Assembly (NCBI RefSeq): GCF_030518235.1
Contig: NZ_JAULSA010000013.1
Span: 84,823 to 148,822 of the forward strand
DNA from: Saccharibacillus sp. CPCC 101409
Lineage (GTDB): Bacteria; Bacillota; Bacilli; Paenibacillales; Paenibacillaceae
Direction: 5' to 3'
DNA length: 64,000 bases
Position numbers and translations under genes: made by a program. The notes under the pieces were generated by a model, which was not told where the DNA came from, searched no databases, and was given only the letters and a program-made list of their open reading frames with translations. Of this stretch, positions 34,544-42,242 are shown piece by piece (positions within the stretch are counted from its first letter, which is position 1; every line of letters begins with the position of its first letter).

Positions 34544-35944
34544 ATGAATAAACGCACCTGGTGGCTGATGATCTCGATCGGGCTCGGCGTGATGCTGAAC
34601 CCGCTCAACTCTTCGATGGTGTCCGTCGCTATACCCGCGCTTCAGGAAGCGTTCCGGCTGGACTTTACGACCGTGTCCTGGATCGTGTTCTCGTTCTATA
34701 TCTCCAGCGCCGTCGCGCAGCCGGTGATGGGCAAAGCCGGCGATCTGTTCGGTCGCAAAAAGATCTTTCTCGGCGGACTGCTGGTCGCGTTTCTTGCTTC
34801 GCTGGCCGCCCCCTGGTCGCCGAGCTTCGGCTGGCTGATCGCACTGCGCGTCCTGCAGTCGATCGGCACCAGCATGATGATGGCCGTCGGTATGGCGCTG
34901 GTGCGCATTCATGTCACGGAGAAACGGGCTTCGGCGCTGGCGGTGCTGTCCGTGTTCTTGTCGGGAGCCGCGGCGGTCGGTCCGTTTATCGGCGGGCTGC
35001 TGACTTCGGGCTGGGGCTGGCGGGCGATCTTTTTCGTCAATCTGCCGTTTGCGCTGGCCGCGTTTGTGCTGGCCCGCCGCACGATTCCGGACGATCCCGG
35101 CCGGGAGGCGGGCGAATCCGGTCGTTTCTCGCTGCGGGCATGGCTGAGCCGGATCGACGCGCCGGGCGCGGGTTTGTTTGCGGCTGGGCTGATTCTGCTG
35201 TTCACCGGACTGCTGGCGACCGGCCCTCGCGGGCAGATCGGCGGGTCAAGCTTGGCGGGAATCGAAATCGCCACCGCGGGACTGCTGATGCTGATTCTGT
35301 TTGCCGTCTACGAGCTGAAGGTGGCCGCGCCGTTTATCCCGCTGCGCTTGTTCGCGGGCAATCCGGGGCTGATTCGTATCAACATCGAATTTATGCTGGC
35401 CAATCTGCTGTTTTACGCCGTGTTCTTCGGACTGCCTTCGTATTTGCAGCAGGTCCGCGGCTTGAGCGAATTCCATACGGGACTGCTGATGCTGAGCCTG
35501 GGGTTGTGTTCGCTCGTCGTCTCGCCGCTGGCCGGGAGATGGACGGAGCGGTTGGGACCTGCGTCCGTGCTTCGGATGTCCGCGCCGGTCATTACGTTGG
35601 GCGCGGCGGGCATGGCGCTGCTGAACCCCCATACGCCGCTGCTTGTAATCGTCCTGATCCTGGCGGCGTTCGGGATCGCGAACGGGCTGAACGGCGTGGC
35701 GATGCAGTCGGCGCTGTTTGCGGCTTCTCCGGCCGAGGCGGCCGGCGTCGTGTCGGGGATGTTTATCACCTTTCGCTATCTGGGCACGATCCTGTCGTCT
35801 TTGCTGACCGGGCTGGCGATGGGCGGAAACTTCAACGAAGCGGGGTTTCGGGCACTGGGCATCTGGCTGATAGCCGCGGCGCTGATACTGGTTGTATTGA
35901 GTTTGGGGAAAAGGCGGTCGGCGGAGGAAGAAACGAACAGGTGA
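34544..35944 (+). CDS. MFS drug exporter (DHA2-like, 14 helices)
   Basis: The protein of about 466 residues has fourteen predicted helices. It starts RTWWLMISIGLGVMLNPLNSSMVSVAIPAL, the D/N-S-S-M-V-x-V-A motif of DHA2 exporters, followed by DLFGRKKIF after helix 2. Such pumps expel drugs with a proton gradient. ATG 34544 has AGGGGGA at better spacing than ATG 34538. It is paired with the divergent LysR regulator and ends at a terminator. Confidence 0.84.
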   Translation: MNKRTWWLMISIGLGVMLNPLNSSMVSVAIPALQEAFRLDFTTVSWIVFSFYISSAVAQPVMGKAGDLFGRKKIFLGGLLVAFLASLAAPWSPSFGWLIALRVLQSIGTSMMMAVGMALVRIHVTEKRASALAVLSVFLSGAAAVGPFIGGLLTSGWGWRAIFFVNLPFALAAFVLARRTIPDDPGREAGESGRFSLRAWLSRIDAPGAGLFAAGLILLFTGLLATGPRGQIGGSSLAGIEIATAGLLMLILFAVYELKVAAPFIPLRLFAGNPGLIRINIEFMLANLLFYAVFFGLPSYLQQVRGLSEFHTGLLMLSLGLCSLVVSPLAGRWTERLGPASVLRMSAPVITLGAAGMALLNPHTPLLVIVLILAAFGIANGLNGVAMQSALFAASPAEAAGVVSGMFITFRYLGTILSSLLTGLAMGGNFNEAGFRALGIWLIAAALILVVLSLGKRRSAEEETNR

Positions 35945-35968
35945 AAACCGGTGGTTGACAATGCGAAA

Positions 35969-36014
35969 AAGCCTACGGCGCAGAAGGAATCCGGCCGCAG
36001 GCTTGCCTTTTTTT
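35969..36014 (+). terminator. Terminator after the DHA2 exporter
   Basis: AAGCCTACGGC pairs with GCCGCAGGCTT (one mismatch), followed by seven T residues. Confidence 0.8.
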
Positions 36015-36124
36015 GGCTTGCTCATTCGTTAGTATGGTATCTGGGTAGCCCACTTTTCTTAATAGGAGGTTGTTGCACTCAAGTATCTGTCAAACCACAA
36101 AGAGGAGATCTAGATGAAAACTTA

Positions 36125-36721
36125 TCAATTAGCATCTAAAATTTCTACTTTTTCAATAAAATCGTTTACCTCATATTGAGTTTTATCATTATAGTTGTTT
36201 GTTGTTACTTTTTTAGCTTCCACACGCAATACGCCTTGAGAGCCCCAAGTAAATCCCGCTTCATTCAAAAAAACGATAACTTTTTCTCCTTCTTGAAGAG
36301 CTCCTCCTTCTGGTTCGATAAAGTATGCTCCTGCGTCGCCGCCTGCTTCATTATAAGTGATAATCGTATTTCCCTGTTTATCCAAACTCTTTAATTGATT
36401 TTCGTTTGTATCTTTAATAGGCTCTTCGACTTGAATCTTCACTTCAGTCACCGTTTCTTCAATAAACTTCCCAGCATTTCTATCATCGACATCGAATTCG
36501 GTAGTTACGGGAATTTTGATTTTTTTGGTGTTTTCGCGTTTTACAACAGTTCCGTAAACGATTCGATCTGCATGATCTGTCATTTCATGTAAAGTAAAAG
36601 CTGGATAAGTAGCTTGATCTTTTACAATAATCTTTCCATGGTGAGTAATGTTAGGCAAATAAATTCCTGCTCCTACTGCCAGAGTTAAAACAATCGTACT
36701 TGTAATCACTTTTTTTCTCAT
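36125..36721 (-). CDS. Exported hypothetical protein, AT-rich
   Basis: The 198-residue protein has a signal or anchor helix (VITSTIVLTLAVGAGIYLP) and a soluble beta-rich domain with Glu/Val stretches (FIEETVTEVKIQVEEPIKD). I do not recognise it. Its base composition is clearly more AT-rich than that of the flanking genes, like the 31.8-33.4 kb genes. The next gene upstream (36759) also encodes an exported protein. Confidence 0.65.
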   Translation of the reverse strand: MRKKVITSTIVLTLAVGAGIYLPNITHHGKIIVKDQATYPAFTLHEMTDHADRIVYGTVVKRENTKKIKIPVTTEFDVDDRNAGKFIEETVTEVKIQVEEPIKDTNENQLKSLDKQGNTIITYNEAGGDAGAYFIEPEGGALQEGEKVIVFLNEAGFTWGSQGVLRVEAKKVTTNNYNDKTQYEVNDFIEKVEILDAN

Positions 36722-36758
36722 AGTACTAACCCTCCTTTTTCTCTACGAATGTTGATCT

Positions 36759-37337
36759 TCAGAACGTTTTCACCGGCCCCGAGCCGATCTCGATCTCCAG
36801 TCGGTCCTCTCCGAACTTGTCGATCAGCATCCGCGCCTGCTCGTCGGTAAACGGGCCGTCGATTTCGATACGCGGATTGTCGATCGAGTAGCCCGCGCTG
36901 TACGGGCCGTCATGAATCTCATCCACGTAATCGGCGACTTCCTTGCAAAAAGCGGCCAGTTCCGGTTCGGAATACGCCGACGTTTGGAAGACTACATCGC
37001 GGCCGAACCGCTGCTCCAGCGCCTGCCGAAGTTCGCGGATATCCGGTTCGTTTCCTTTTTTGGTGACGAAAGCGATCTTGGGTCCGTCCGGATGATCGTT
37101 GTCGAAGTAGTAATCGGTCTTGGCGGGAATCAGGGCGGAATAACGATGGTCTGCGAAAAAATCTTCGAGCATCGGAATTGCCCGGATCTGGAACGCGAGG
37201 CTAGGATCTCCGGAAGCCTGCGTATTCGCTCCAGCGCTTTCCTGCGCCCGGATGCTTTGCGCGGGTTCCGTTCCTCCGACTCCCGTCAGCAGCAATCCGA
37301 GCACAACGGCGGATGTCCACGTTATTCTTTTTCTCAT
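36759..37337 (-). CDS. Exported hypothetical protein
   Basis: The 192-residue protein has a signal peptide (ITWTSAVVLGLLLTGVGGT) followed by an acidic mixed alpha/beta domain, ending EDRLEIEIGSGPVKTF. ATG 37337 has GGGAGG upstream; a longer in-frame reading adds 23 residues before the signal sequence. I do not recognise the family. It forms a tandem with the exported protein at 36125, but GC content is normal here. Confidence 0.7.
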   Translation of the reverse strand: MRKRITWTSAVVLGLLLTGVGGTEPAQSIRAQESAGANTQASGDPSLAFQIRAIPMLEDFFADHRYSALIPAKTDYYFDNDHPDGPKIAFVTKKGNEPDIRELRQALEQRFGRDVVFQTSAYSEPELAAFCKEVADYVDEIHDGPYSAGYSIDNPRIEIDGPFTDEQARMLIDKFGEDRLEIEIGSGPVKTF

Positions 37338-37393
37338 TGCTGCTCGACCTCCCTCTTTGTTGATACAGACGGGATAAGAAGGACGATTGTTAC

Positions 37394-37436
37394 GAAAAAA
37401 GAGCAAAGACTCCTATCCCGGGGGATAAGAGTCTTT
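37394..37436 (-). terminator. Terminator of the Old Yellow Enzyme gene
   Basis: AAAGACTC (37405-37412) pairs with GAGTCTTT (37429-37436), with an inner TATCCC/GGGATA stem, and T residues on the minus strand. Confidence 0.85.
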
Positions 37437-37454
37437 AGCGATCTGCAATCTATC

Positions 37455-38495
37455 TCAATACAACGTCTGCGCCGAAGCCGCCGAGAACGCAGTGAGTTCT
37501 TCCAGGCGGCCGTCTTTTACTTTGCTCGCCCATTCCGGGTCGGCCAGCAGGGAGCGGCCGATTGCGACCAGGTCGAACTCGCCGCGTTCAAGCCGTTCGA
37601 GCAGGCCGTCGAGGCTGCTGACTTTGGAGCCTTTGCCTTCGCTGAAGAACGCCATCACTTCGCCGTCCAGTCCGACCGAGCCGACGGTAATCGCCGGTTT
37701 GCCGGTGATCTTCTTCGCCCAGCCGGCGAGATTGAGATCGGAACCTTCGAATTCCGGCTGCCAGAAGCGGCGGGTCGAAGCATGGAAGATATCGACGCCC
37801 GCCCGGCTCAGCGGCAGCAGCAGCTGTTCCAACTGCTCCGGCGTCTCGGCCAGTCTGGCGGTGTAATCGTTGGTTTTCCACTGGGAGAAACGCAGCACGA
37901 TCGGGAAGTCGGGGCCGACCGCCCGGCGGCAGGCTTCGATCACTTCGACCGCGAACGTTGTGCGCTGCGCGGCGTCGCCGCCGTAGCGGTCGGTGCGTGT
38001 ATTTGTTTTGGACCACAGGAACTGGTCGATCAGGTATTCGTGCGCGCCGTGCAGCTCCAGGCCGTCGAATCCGGCTGCTTTGGCCGCGGCCGCAGCATCG
38101 GCGAAAGCCTGCACGATCTCTTCGACTTCGCGTTCCGTATAATCGTTGACGTGGCCGCGCGCGCCCATATGCCAGATCTGCGGAATGATCTTCCCGCCGG
38201 CGGCATGGACTTCGCTGACCACATGCGCCCAGCCCTTGAGCGCTTCTTCGCCGTACATATGCGGGATATTCTGCTGGTTCGACGCGTCCGGATGATCGAT
38301 AATCGTGCCTTCGGTCACGATCAGGCCGACCTCGTTCTCCGCGCGGCGGCGGTAATAAGCGGCGACGTCGGGACCCGGCACGCCTTCCGGCGAGAAACCG
38401 CGGGTCATCGGCGCCATCACGATCCGGTTTTTCAACGTCAGGTTATGCAGGGTAAACGGTTGGAATAAAGCTTGAACGGAATTTGCGGTAGTCAT
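37455..38495 (-). CDS. Old Yellow Enzyme-family alkene reductase
   Basis: The 346-residue flavoprotein begins MTTANSVQALFQPFTLHNLTLKNRIVMAPMTRGF and contains HGAHEYLIDQF and the final GRSLLADPEW, typical of NADH:flavin oxidoreductases. They use FMN and NAD(P)H to reduce activated C=C bonds or nitro compounds. ATG 38495 has GGAGG before it; a longer frame continues upstream into the promoter region and is rejected. An operator matching that of the TetR gene next door lies at 38677-38694, so TetR at 38891 most likely represses this gene. Confidence 0.88.
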   Translation of the reverse strand: MTTANSVQALFQPFTLHNLTLKNRIVMAPMTRGFSPEGVPGPDVAAYYRRRAENEVGLIVTEGTIIDHPDASNQQNIPHMYGEEALKGWAHVVSEVHAAGGKIIPQIWHMGARGHVNDYTEREVEEIVQAFADAAAAAKAAGFDGLELHGAHEYLIDQFLWSKTNTRTDRYGGDAAQRTTFAVEVIEACRRAVGPDFPIVLRFSQWKTNDYTARLAETPEQLEQLLLPLSRAGVDIFHASTRRFWQPEFEGSDLNLAGWAKKITGKPAITVGSVGLDGEVMAFFSEGKGSKVSSLDGLLERLERGEFDLVAIGRSLLADPEWASKVKDGRLEELTAFSAASAQTLY

Positions 38496-38890
38496 AGGGA
38501 TATGCCTCCAGTTAAGTTGGGTTGGTTTTAAAATGGATAACAAGTTTTTGAATGAACAGTCAAGTAAAAGACGATGGAAAAAGCGCCGCCGGCGCCGGCA
38601 GATACATATACCGCCGGGGGGCTTGGCGATTAGCATGTCCGCCTGAGCGTCCCTATGTATTTTATTGCACTTTTTCTTGACCATATAGTCAAGTAAAGCG
38701 CAAAAAAATAAACGGAGTTAACGGGACGCGCGAAGCGGCAAACATAAGGAGATCCGCTTACCGCAGTCGAACGTTCGCGCAGACGGACGGCGGGTTCGCG
38801 GAAACCAAACCCGGCGCCCGCCATTTCCCGCCGGCGATCCGGCGCATCTTTCTTCTGCGTAAGCCCGCTGCGCGGCCTGCGGCCGAATCG
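38496..38890. other. Upstream region of the OYE gene, no gene
   Basis: This 395-base stretch holds the OYE promoter region, the operator at 38677-38694 and a related half-site (AGTCAAGTAAA) near 38560. The part next to the TetR stop has no gene that I can support. Confidence 0.5.
38677..38694 (-). promoter_or_regulatory. TetR operator upstream of the OYE gene
   Basis: CTTGACCATATAGTCAAG is an imperfect palindrome whose arms CTTGAC/GTCAAG match those of the operator at the TetR gene itself (39490-39509). Confidence 0.72.
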
Positions 38891-39472
38891 CTAAGCCTGC
38901 ATCAGCGCGATCGTCGTATGCAGGATATGCGACACCTGCTCGCGGGGCGTGCCCGATTTCTCCAGCACTTTCGCGCCGCCGATCGCGTTGTTCAGGTGCG
39001 CGGCAAGCTCGCGGTCGGTCATCCGGGTCGTAATCTCCCCCTGCTCCTGCCCGCTGCGGATCACGCGCAGCAGGATCTTTTCGACCGTGCCGGTCATCAG
39101 CATCACCTCGCGGTTGATCTCCTCGTCCCCGCTGTCGAACTCCAGCGAAGCGTTGATCATCAGGCATCCCCGCTTAACGGCCGCCTCGTCGGGGAACAGC
39201 GCGGCTTCGCAGATTGCTTGAAGCTTCTCGACCGGCGACTTTTTCCCGGCAGCCCGTTCCTCCAGCAGCTCGATACTCTGCTCGCGGTACAGCGCCAGCG
39301 ACTTCAGAAACAATTCCCGTTTGCTTTTAAACACGCCGTATAGACTCTGCTTCTTCACCTGGGTCGTGCGGGTCAGGTCTTCGTACGAGGTGGCGTGATA
39401 GCCTTTCGTCCAGAAGACCTCCATGCACTGGTGAAGCGCGTGGTCGGCGTCGAACTCTCTTGGTCTGCTCAT
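38891..39472 (-). CDS. TetR-family regulator of the OYE gene
   Basis: The 193-residue protein is of the AcrR/NemR-like type, starting MSRPREFDADHALHQCMEVFW, with the DNA-recognition turn KKQSLYGVFKSKRELF and the family's Cys in VKRGCLMINASLEF. The latter resembles redox- or electrophile-sensing NemR-like proteins. There is no ribosome site before the ATG, and the -10 box lies 6 bases from it, so the message is probably leaderless. It likely represses itself and the OYE gene through the shared CTTGAC palindromes. Confidence 0.85.
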   Translation of the reverse strand: MSRPREFDADHALHQCMEVFWTKGYHATSYEDLTRTTQVKKQSLYGVFKSKRELFLKSLALYREQSIELLEERAAGKKSPVEKLQAICEAALFPDEAAVKRGCLMINASLEFDSGDEEINREVMLMTGTVEKILLRVIRSGQEQGEITTRMTDRELAAHLNNAIGGAKVLEKSGTPREQVSHILHTTIALMQA

Positions 39473-39478
39473 GAACGC

Positions 39479-39509
39479 ATCTTAACATTACTTGACCACG
39501 TGGTCAAGT
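39479..39509 (-). promoter_or_regulatory. Promoter and 20-bp operator of the TetR gene
   Basis: Minus strand: TTGACC (39502-39507), 17 bases, TAAGAT (39479-39484). The perfect palindrome ACTTGACCACGTGGTCAAGT (39490-39509) covers the -35 box and part of the spacer. Confidence 0.82.
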
Positions 39510-39530
39510 ATAAGGTCGAAAAGAAAGAAA

Positions 39531-39550
39531 CCGACCGATAAACGGCCGGT
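39531..39550. repeat. Left copy of a 20-bp direct repeat flanking the MITE-like element
   Basis: CCGACCGATAAACGGCCGGT. It matches 39882-39901 at 19 of 20 bases. Both copies form a small GC hairpin. Confidence 0.8.
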
Positions 39551-39555
39551 CAGAT

Positions 39556-39875
39556 TGTCGAGAAACGATTTGATGCAAATATAATAGGGACGTTCGATTG
39601 GAATAAAAGTTCGGGAAAGGGCTGGAGAAATAAAGCGAGCGGCAGGGCGAATCTGAAATAGATGCGTATAGCGCCTTATTCCGGCTTAATCTTACGTTTT
39701 TGAGGAAATAACTGCGCTGATGCATCTATTTCGAATTTTTTCGCTTCGATTCGGCCTTTGGCTCCCGAATAGCTGCACCTGCGTCGCTATTTGGAGAAAC
39801 GGAAGCGTTTCGTCCCAAATAAGTGTATGTATGCCGCTATTTTCTGTTTGGAACCCTACTCCGGCTTTCTCGACA
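39556..39875. repeat. MITE-like dispersed repeat, copy 2 (320 bp)
   Basis: The ends are TGTCGAGAAA (39556-39565) and TTTCTCGACA (39866-39875), the same as in copy 1 at 1533-1863, in the same orientation. Small differences and a few indels separate the copies. No transposase or convincing gene lies inside. Confidence 0.82.
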
Positions 39876-39881
39876 CCCTGC

Positions 39882-39901
39882 CCGACCGGTAAACGGCCGG
39901 T
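39882..39901. repeat. Right copy of the 20-bp direct repeat
   Basis: CCGACCGGTAAACGGCCGGT, followed by TTTTCC. With its T run it is the more complete terminator of the pair. Confidence 0.8.
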
Positions 39902-39984
39902 TTTCCGCGGCTTGCCCCGCTTGATTCGTGTTGCTCGCATCGCAGGTTTTCGTCCGCCCGCCCGATTCGCCCGATCCCGCCGTC

Positions 39985-40545
39985 TTACTTGGCGGGCAGG
40001 ATATTTTTATCGAACTCCACTTCGAACAAATACTCGTCCAGGTCGACTTTGAGCGCTTCGTTGAACAGGTTGGACGCGATCATTTTGCAGCCTACGGTCG
40101 TAATCAGCACGATTTCTTCGGAAGAAAACTGCTCGCGCAGACGGTCGTAAATCGACGCATCGATACTGTTGGCGTTGTTGACCAGTCCCCGGCCGTAGTC
40201 GATCAGCACTTTCTCGATCTCGGTGAACTCGAATTCGTCGAAACGAATCTCCAGATCCCGCAGCAGCTTGGCGTGGTACGTGGAGCAGACCAGGCACTCG
40301 TTTTCCGTCGAGATGGCGTAGCAGTAGAAATACACCGCGCGGCTGCCGATGATTTTTTGCAGTTCGTTGCGCACCGGATAGAACTCCATCGCTTTGAACG
40401 ACGGCATGGAATACAGCAGCGTTTTGACCATATTCGTGACGCGGGTGCCGCTCTGGAGTCTGGCGTCGACAAATTCCCGGACTTCCGGATTCATATCTTC
40501 GTATTGCAGCAAAGGCACGACACTGTTGCTTACGCGGTTAGTCAT
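39985..40545 (-). CDS. AhpD-like carboxymuconolactone-decarboxylase-fold protein
   Basis: The 186-residue helical protein has the AhpD-type redox motif E-x-x-C84-x-x-C87-x-x-x-H91 in ECLVCSTYHAKLL, so a thiol peroxidase or related redox role is possible. It is the last gene of the 40-47.9 kb operon, 43 bases after the OppF-like ATPase. Its role in that operon is unknown; it may protect or modify the imported compound. Related proteins are annotated as peroxidase-related or CMD-like. Confidence 0.75.
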   Translation of the reverse strand: MTNRVSNSVVPLLQYEDMNPEVREFVDARLQSGTRVTNMVKTLLYSMPSFKAMEFYPVRNELQKIIGSRAVYFYCYAISTENECLVCSTYHAKLLRDLEIRFDEFEFTEIEKVLIDYGRGLVNNANSIDASIYDRLREQFSSEEIVLITTVGCKMIASNLFNEALKVDLDEYLFEVEFDKNILPAK

Positions 40546-40587
40546 TTTGACTTCCTCCTCGAAAATGGATGTTTGGATTGTGGCGGC

Positions 40588-41370
40588 TTACTCGAACGCG
40601 GGGAACGGGATTCGCGGAATCGCCCCGATCAGCGACTGCGTATACCCGTGCCGCGGACGATGGAAAATGCTGCGGGTATCGCCCTGTTCCACGATCTCCC
40701 CGTCTTTCATGACCAGCACGCGGTGCGAAATACTGTAGATGACTTCGAGACCGTGCGCGATAAACAAATACGAGACGCCTTTTTGCAGTTGAAGCTGCTT
40801 GAGCAGTTCCAGAATCTGCGACTGGATCGTCATATCGAGCGCCGAGGTCGGTTCGTCGCACACGATGATCGACGGCTCCGCCGCCAGGGCGCGCGCGATC
40901 CCGACCCGCTGGCACTGGCCGCCGGACAGCTCTTTCGGGTAGCGCGACCGATAGTCCCGGGGCAGACCCACATCGGCCAGCAGCGCATCGACGCGTTTAT
41001 CGATTTCGCCGGGCGGCAGCTTGAAATAAAGCTTCAGCGGCTCAGCGATCAGGTCGCGGACTTTCAGCCTGGGATTGAGCGACGAGACGGGGTCCTGGAA
41101 AATATACTGGATCTTTTTCTTGTCCGCCCGCGACCGCCCGCTTTTGCCGAACGCTTTGCCGCCCAGGGCGATACGGCCCGAAGTTGCGGGCAGCATGCCG
41201 GCGACCATTTTGGCGACCGTCGTTTTGCCGCTGCCGGATTCGCCGACGATGCCCAGCGTTTCCCCCGCGCCAAGCTGGAACGACACATCGCGGACAGCCG
41301 CGAAATCCGCGCCGCCGCGGGTGCGGTACACTTTGTTCAACCCGGCGATCTCCAGCAAAAAGCCGCTCAT
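40588..41370 (-). CDS. Oligopeptide/nickel-type ABC transporter ATP-binding protein (OppF-like)
   Basis: The 260-residue ATPase has Walker [11 protein letters not shown]-loop [12 protein letters not shown], signature SGGQCQRV (Cys where Arg is usual), Walker [12 protein letters not shown] and H-loop IAHGLEV (Gly where Asp is usual). These two changes are unusual but should not prevent ATP binding. It is paired with the OppD-like ATPase, whose stop overlaps its start. Together they power uptake by the two permeases and the binding protein upstream. Confidence 0.85.
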   Translation of the reverse strand: MSGFLLEIAGLNKVYRTRGGADFAAVRDVSFQLGAGETLGIVGESGSGKTTVAKMVAGMLPATSGRIALGGKAFGKSGRSRADKKKIQYIFQDPVSSLNPRLKVRDLIAEPLKLYFKLPPGEIDKRVDALLADVGLPRDYRSRYPKELSGGQCQRVGIARALAAEPSIIVCDEPTSALDMTIQSQILELLKQLQLQKGVSYLFIAHGLEVIYSISHRVLVMKDGEIVEQGDTRSIFHRPRHGYTQSLIGAIPRIPFPAFE

Positions 41371-42188
41371 GGCCTCGCCTCCTCGAAGTAAATGCGCGGC
41401 ATGCTGCCCAGCAGCTGTCGGGTATACGGATGCTTCGGATTGCGAAACAGTTCCGCTTTGTCGCTTTCTTCAACCAGCTCGCCGCTTCGCATCACGATCA
41501 CCCGGTCGGCGACTTCGTGCACCACGCCAAGGTCGTGCGTGATAAACAGCACCGTCATGCCATATTCGCGCTTGAGTTTCAGGATCAGCCGCAGAATCTG
41601 CGCCTGGACCGTGACGTCGAGCGCCGTCGTCGGTTCGTCCGCCAGCAGCAGCTCCGGCCGCGACGAGAGCGCCATCGCGATCATCACTCTTTGCCGCATT
41701 CCGCCCGACAGCTGGAACGGATACTGCTTGACCACTTCGTCCACATTGCGGATTTCCACCTGCTTGAGCAAATCTTTGGCCTGCGCCAGCGCCTGCTTGC
41801 GGCCGGTGCGGGAGGGAGCGTGCAGACGGATCAGGTCGATCATCTGCGTGCCGATCGTGTACACCGGATTCAGCGCGCTCAGCGCGTCCTGGAAGATCAT
41901 CGCGATCCGTTTGCCGCGAATCGCCTCCATTTCTTTCTCGCTCAGCGTCAGCAGATCGCGGCCGCCGAAGCGGATCTGTCCCTGCGTATATTCGGCGGCC
42001 GGCTGCGGCAGCAGCTGCATGATCGATTTGGCGGCCACGCTTTTGCCGCTGCCGGACTCGCCGACCAGACACAGAATTTCGCCTTCCCGGATGTCCAGCG
42101 ACAGGCTTTCGAACACGGTCGTGTGCCGATCGCGCTTCGTAAACCGGACGCCGAGCTGCCGGATCTCCACCAGTGTCGGCTGCGTCAT
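41367..42188 (-). CDS. Oligopeptide/dipeptide ABC transporter ATP-binding protein (OppD-like)
   Basis: The 273-residue ATPase has Walker A GESGSGKSV, FQDALSALNPVYTIGTQM, signature SGGMRQRVMIAMAL, Walker B LLADEPTTALD and H-loop ITHDLGVV, all standard for DppD/OppD. GGAGG lies before the ATG. It overlaps the OppF-like gene by 4 bases and lies 54 bases after the ornithine cyclodeaminase-like gene. Confidence 0.9.
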   Translation of the reverse strand: MTQPTLVEIRQLGVRFTKRDRHTTVFESLSLDIREGEILCLVGESGSGKSVAAKSIMQLLPQPAAEYTQGQIRFGGRDLLTLSEKEMEAIRGKRIAMIFQDALSALNPVYTIGTQMIDLIRLHAPSRTGRKQALAQAKDLLKQVEIRNVDEVVKQYPFQLSGGMRQRVMIAMALSSRPELLLADEPTTALDVTVQAQILRLILKLKREYGMTVLFITHDLGVVHEVADRVIVMRSGELVEESDKAELFRNPKHPYTRQLLGSMPRIYFEEARP

Positions 42189-42242
42189 GGCGGCCTCCTT
42201 TCTTGGCTTGCTTTCAATCTTGTCGCTTGTTCGTTTCGGCGC

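Noticed and set aside
36114..36179. Short plus-strand peptide with GAGGAG before ATG
   Set aside because: Only 21 codons, antisense to the end of the 36125-36721 gene, no resemblance; probably chance.
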